From JAJNPS01 sp031426185 (lineage in GTDB: Bacteria; Pseudomonadota; Alphaproteobacteria; Rhodobacterales; Rhodobacteraceae), in the NCBI GenBank assembly GCA_031426185.1, contig JANPKV010000377.1, positions 1 to 7,273 on the forward strand: a DNA stretch of 7,273 nt. The letters run 5' to 3'. Below are positions 6,009 through 7,273 of this stretch, one piece after another; position 1 is the stretch's first letter; every line of letters starts with the position of its first letter. The notes beneath the pieces are model-generated. The model had not been told where the DNA came from. It did not search any database and was given only the letters and a program-made list of their open reading frames with translations. The position numbers and the translations under genes are program-made.

Positions 6009-6299
6009 TCACAGCGCGACGCTGTCATGCTCCATGAATTCCGCCACCTCGGGGTGCCATCGGCTTTGCACAAAGGCCACGTGCAGAGGGTGAAGGTTAT
6101 ACCCGTCATAGGCCGCCTGATCCGCGAAATTCATCGCGACGGCAAAGGCATAGGGATTCTTGGGACTGGTTTCGCGGGAAATCGAGAAGTCCTTCACGCC
6201 CGGAATTCCGGCAAGACCGGCCAGGGCGGCAAGAAAATCTGCCTCCCCGGTTGACCCTGCCGCGTGGTGCAGCCGGAACAGGGCCGAATGTCGGATCAC
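6009..6299 (-). CDS. Dabb family (stress-responsive A/B barrel) protein
   Basis: The 96-residue product is a single dimeric alpha/beta-barrel (Dabb) domain, a ferredoxin-like fold in small cytosolic proteins with varied or unknown roles. The start MIRHSALFRL is typical of the family (usually M-I-RH-V-F-F), and YDGYNLHPLHVAFVQSRW (64-81) is the usual conserved helix with His70 and His73. I place the start at a GTG (6297-6299), because this is where the family N-terminus begins. Its first bases overlap the cobS stop as GTGA, a 4-base overlap typical of translational coupling; the frame is open to an ATG at 6392, but that extension is cobS sequence in another frame. No clear Shine-Dalgarno site is seen, consistent with coupling. 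Any role beside cobaltochelatase is not known to me. Confidence 0.88.
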   Translation of the reverse strand: MIRHSALFRLHHAAGSTGEADFLAALAGLAGIPGVKDFSISRETSPKNPYAFAVAMNFADQAAYDGYNLHPLHVAFVQSRWHPEVAEFMEHDSVAL

Positions 6300-7270
6300 T
6301 TCATCGCCATGCTGGCCGCCGATTCCGGCAGTTCTTCGGCAAAGCAGCGCTGGTAGAATTCGGCCACGGTCTGGCGTTCCAGCTCGTCGCATTTGTTGAG
6401 GAAGGTCAGCCGGAAGGCATAGCCGACGTTGCGGAAGATCTCGTTGTTCTGGGCCCAGTTCAACACGGTGCGCGGGCTCATCACGGTGGACAGGTCGCCA
6501 TTCATGAACGCCGTCCGGGTCAGGTCCGCCACGGTCACCATCTGGCCGATCATCTTGCGGCCCTTTTCGGTGTTGTAATGGGGGTTCTTGGCAAGAATGA
6601 TCGCGGCCTCCGCGTCATGGCTGAGATAGTTCAGCGTCGCCACCAGGGACCAACGGTCCATCTGCGCCTGGTTGATCTGCTGGGTGCCGTGGTAAAGCCC
6701 GGTCGTGTCGCCCAGACCCACGGTGTTCGACGTGGCGAACAGACGGAAATAGGGGTTTGGCGTGATGATTTCGTTCTGATCCAGAAGCGTCAGCTTGCCA
6801 TCATGTTCCAGCACGCGCTGGATCACGAACATCACATCCGCGCGGCCAGCGTCATATTCGTCAAACACGATGGCAACGGGATTGCGCAGCGCCCAGGGCA
6901 GGATGCCCTCGTGGAACTCGGTCACCTGCTTGCCGTCGCGCAGCTTGATGGCGTCCTTGCCGATCAGGTCGATCCGGCTGATGTGGCTGTCAAGGTTCAC
7001 CCGCACGCAAGGCCAGTTCAGCCGCGCCGCAACCTGCTCGATGTGGGTGGACTTTCCGGTGCCGTGATAACCCTGGATCATCACGCGCCGGTTGTAGGAA
7101 AAGCCCGCAAGAATCGCCAAGGTCGTATCGGGATCGAACTTGTAGGTATGATCGATGTCCGGAACGCGGTCAGAGCGTTCTTCGAACCCTTTCACCTTCA
7201 TGTCGGTGTCGATCCCGAACACATCGCGCACGCTGATGTCTTCGGTGGGTTTTCTTGCCTGGTCCAACAT
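6296..7270 (-). CDS. cobS: Cobaltochelatase subunit CobS
   Basis: CobS is the AAA+ ATPase subunit of aerobic cobaltochelatase. With CobT it forms the ATP-driven part of the complex that lets CobN insert cobalt into hydrogenobyrinic acid a,c-diamide in the cytoplasm. The 324-residue product is close to the usual length. A short N-terminal CobS domain (about 1-45, with VFGIDTDMKVKGF) precedes the AAA+ core. The Walker A motif is GYHGTGKST (67-75, Lys73), Walker B is VAIVFDEYD (132-140, Asp137 and Glu138), the sensor-1 region is ATSNT (Asn182), and Arg206 in QMDRW is a likely arginine finger. The ATG at 7270 is only three bases from the window edge, so its ribosome binding site cannot be seen; a slightly different start is possible. 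The stop overlaps the start of the Dabb gene. cobT follows on the same strand only after three intervening genes. Confidence 0.97.
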   Translation of the reverse strand: MLDQARKPTEDISVRDVFGIDTDMKVKGFEERSDRVPDIDHTYKFDPDTTLAILAGFSYNRRVMIQGYHGTGKSTHIEQVAARLNWPCVRVNLDSHISRIDLIGKDAIKLRDGKQVTEFHEGILPWALRNPVAIVFDEYDAGRADVMFVIQRVLEHDGKLTLLDQNEIITPNPYFRLFATSNTVGLGDTTGLYHGTQQINQAQMDRWSLVATLNYLSHDAEAAIILAKNPHYNTEKGRKMIGQMVTVADLTRTAFMNGDLSTVMSPRTVLNWAQNNEIFRNVGYAFRLTFLNKCDELERQTVAEFYQRCFAEELPESAASMAMK

Positions 7271-7273
7271 TAC

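Noticed and set aside
6300..6392. Longer Dabb gene starting at the ATG at 6392
   Set aside because: The extension is read out of frame from the cobS 3' end, and the family N-terminus begins at the GTG at 6299.
2964..7270. CobS and CobT as a MoxR/VWA-type defence or unknown AAA+ system
   Set aside because: Both match cobaltochelatase subunits over their full length, including the CobS N-terminal segment and the CobT acidic linker, so a new role need not be invoked.

Overview
The window looks like an ordinary chromosomal segment of a GC-rich alphaproteobacterium, most likely of the Rhodobacteraceae/Roseobacter group. This rests on strong codon bias to G/C at third positions, on CobS and CobT proteins that read like those of that family, and on small companion genes of a type I associate with it (recalled, not searched). 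I see no mobile element, CRISPR array, tRNA or rRNA.

Left part (1-1051). A minus-strand gene leaves the window at base 1; only its signal-peptide start is visible. Diverging from it is a stand-alone SufE-type sulfur acceptor (185-589, +). It converges with a small DUF427 gene (713-1051, -) across a 123-base spacer that can fold into two competing hairpins.

Middle (1101-4835, all minus). cobT (2964-4835) comes first in transcription order, then a 600-residue, three-domain aminopeptidase P (1101-2903), then the DUF427 gene. The gaps are 60 and 49 bases with no obvious terminator, so the three could be co-transcribed.

Right part (4983-7270). cobS (6296-7270, -) overlaps the start of a Dabb-fold protein (6009-6299, -) by four bases. 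A 65-base AT-rich spacer with two interlocked inverted repeats follows, then a small exported protein of unknown function (5572-5943, -). An NADPH-dependent FMN reductase gene (4983-5570, +) lies on the other strand between this group and cobT.

Functionally, CobS (AAA+ ATPase) and CobT (VWA/MIDAS subunit) are the two ATPase-side subunits of aerobic cobaltochelatase. With CobN, which is not in this window, they insert cobalt into hydrogenobyrinic acid a,c-diamide in vitamin B12 synthesis. The other genes are housekeeping or general-stress types with no visible link to B12. I find no convincing new biological system. The points most worth a second look are the interlocked repeats at 5962-5993, the unknown exported protein after them, and the splitting of cobS from cobT by a gene on the opposite strand.
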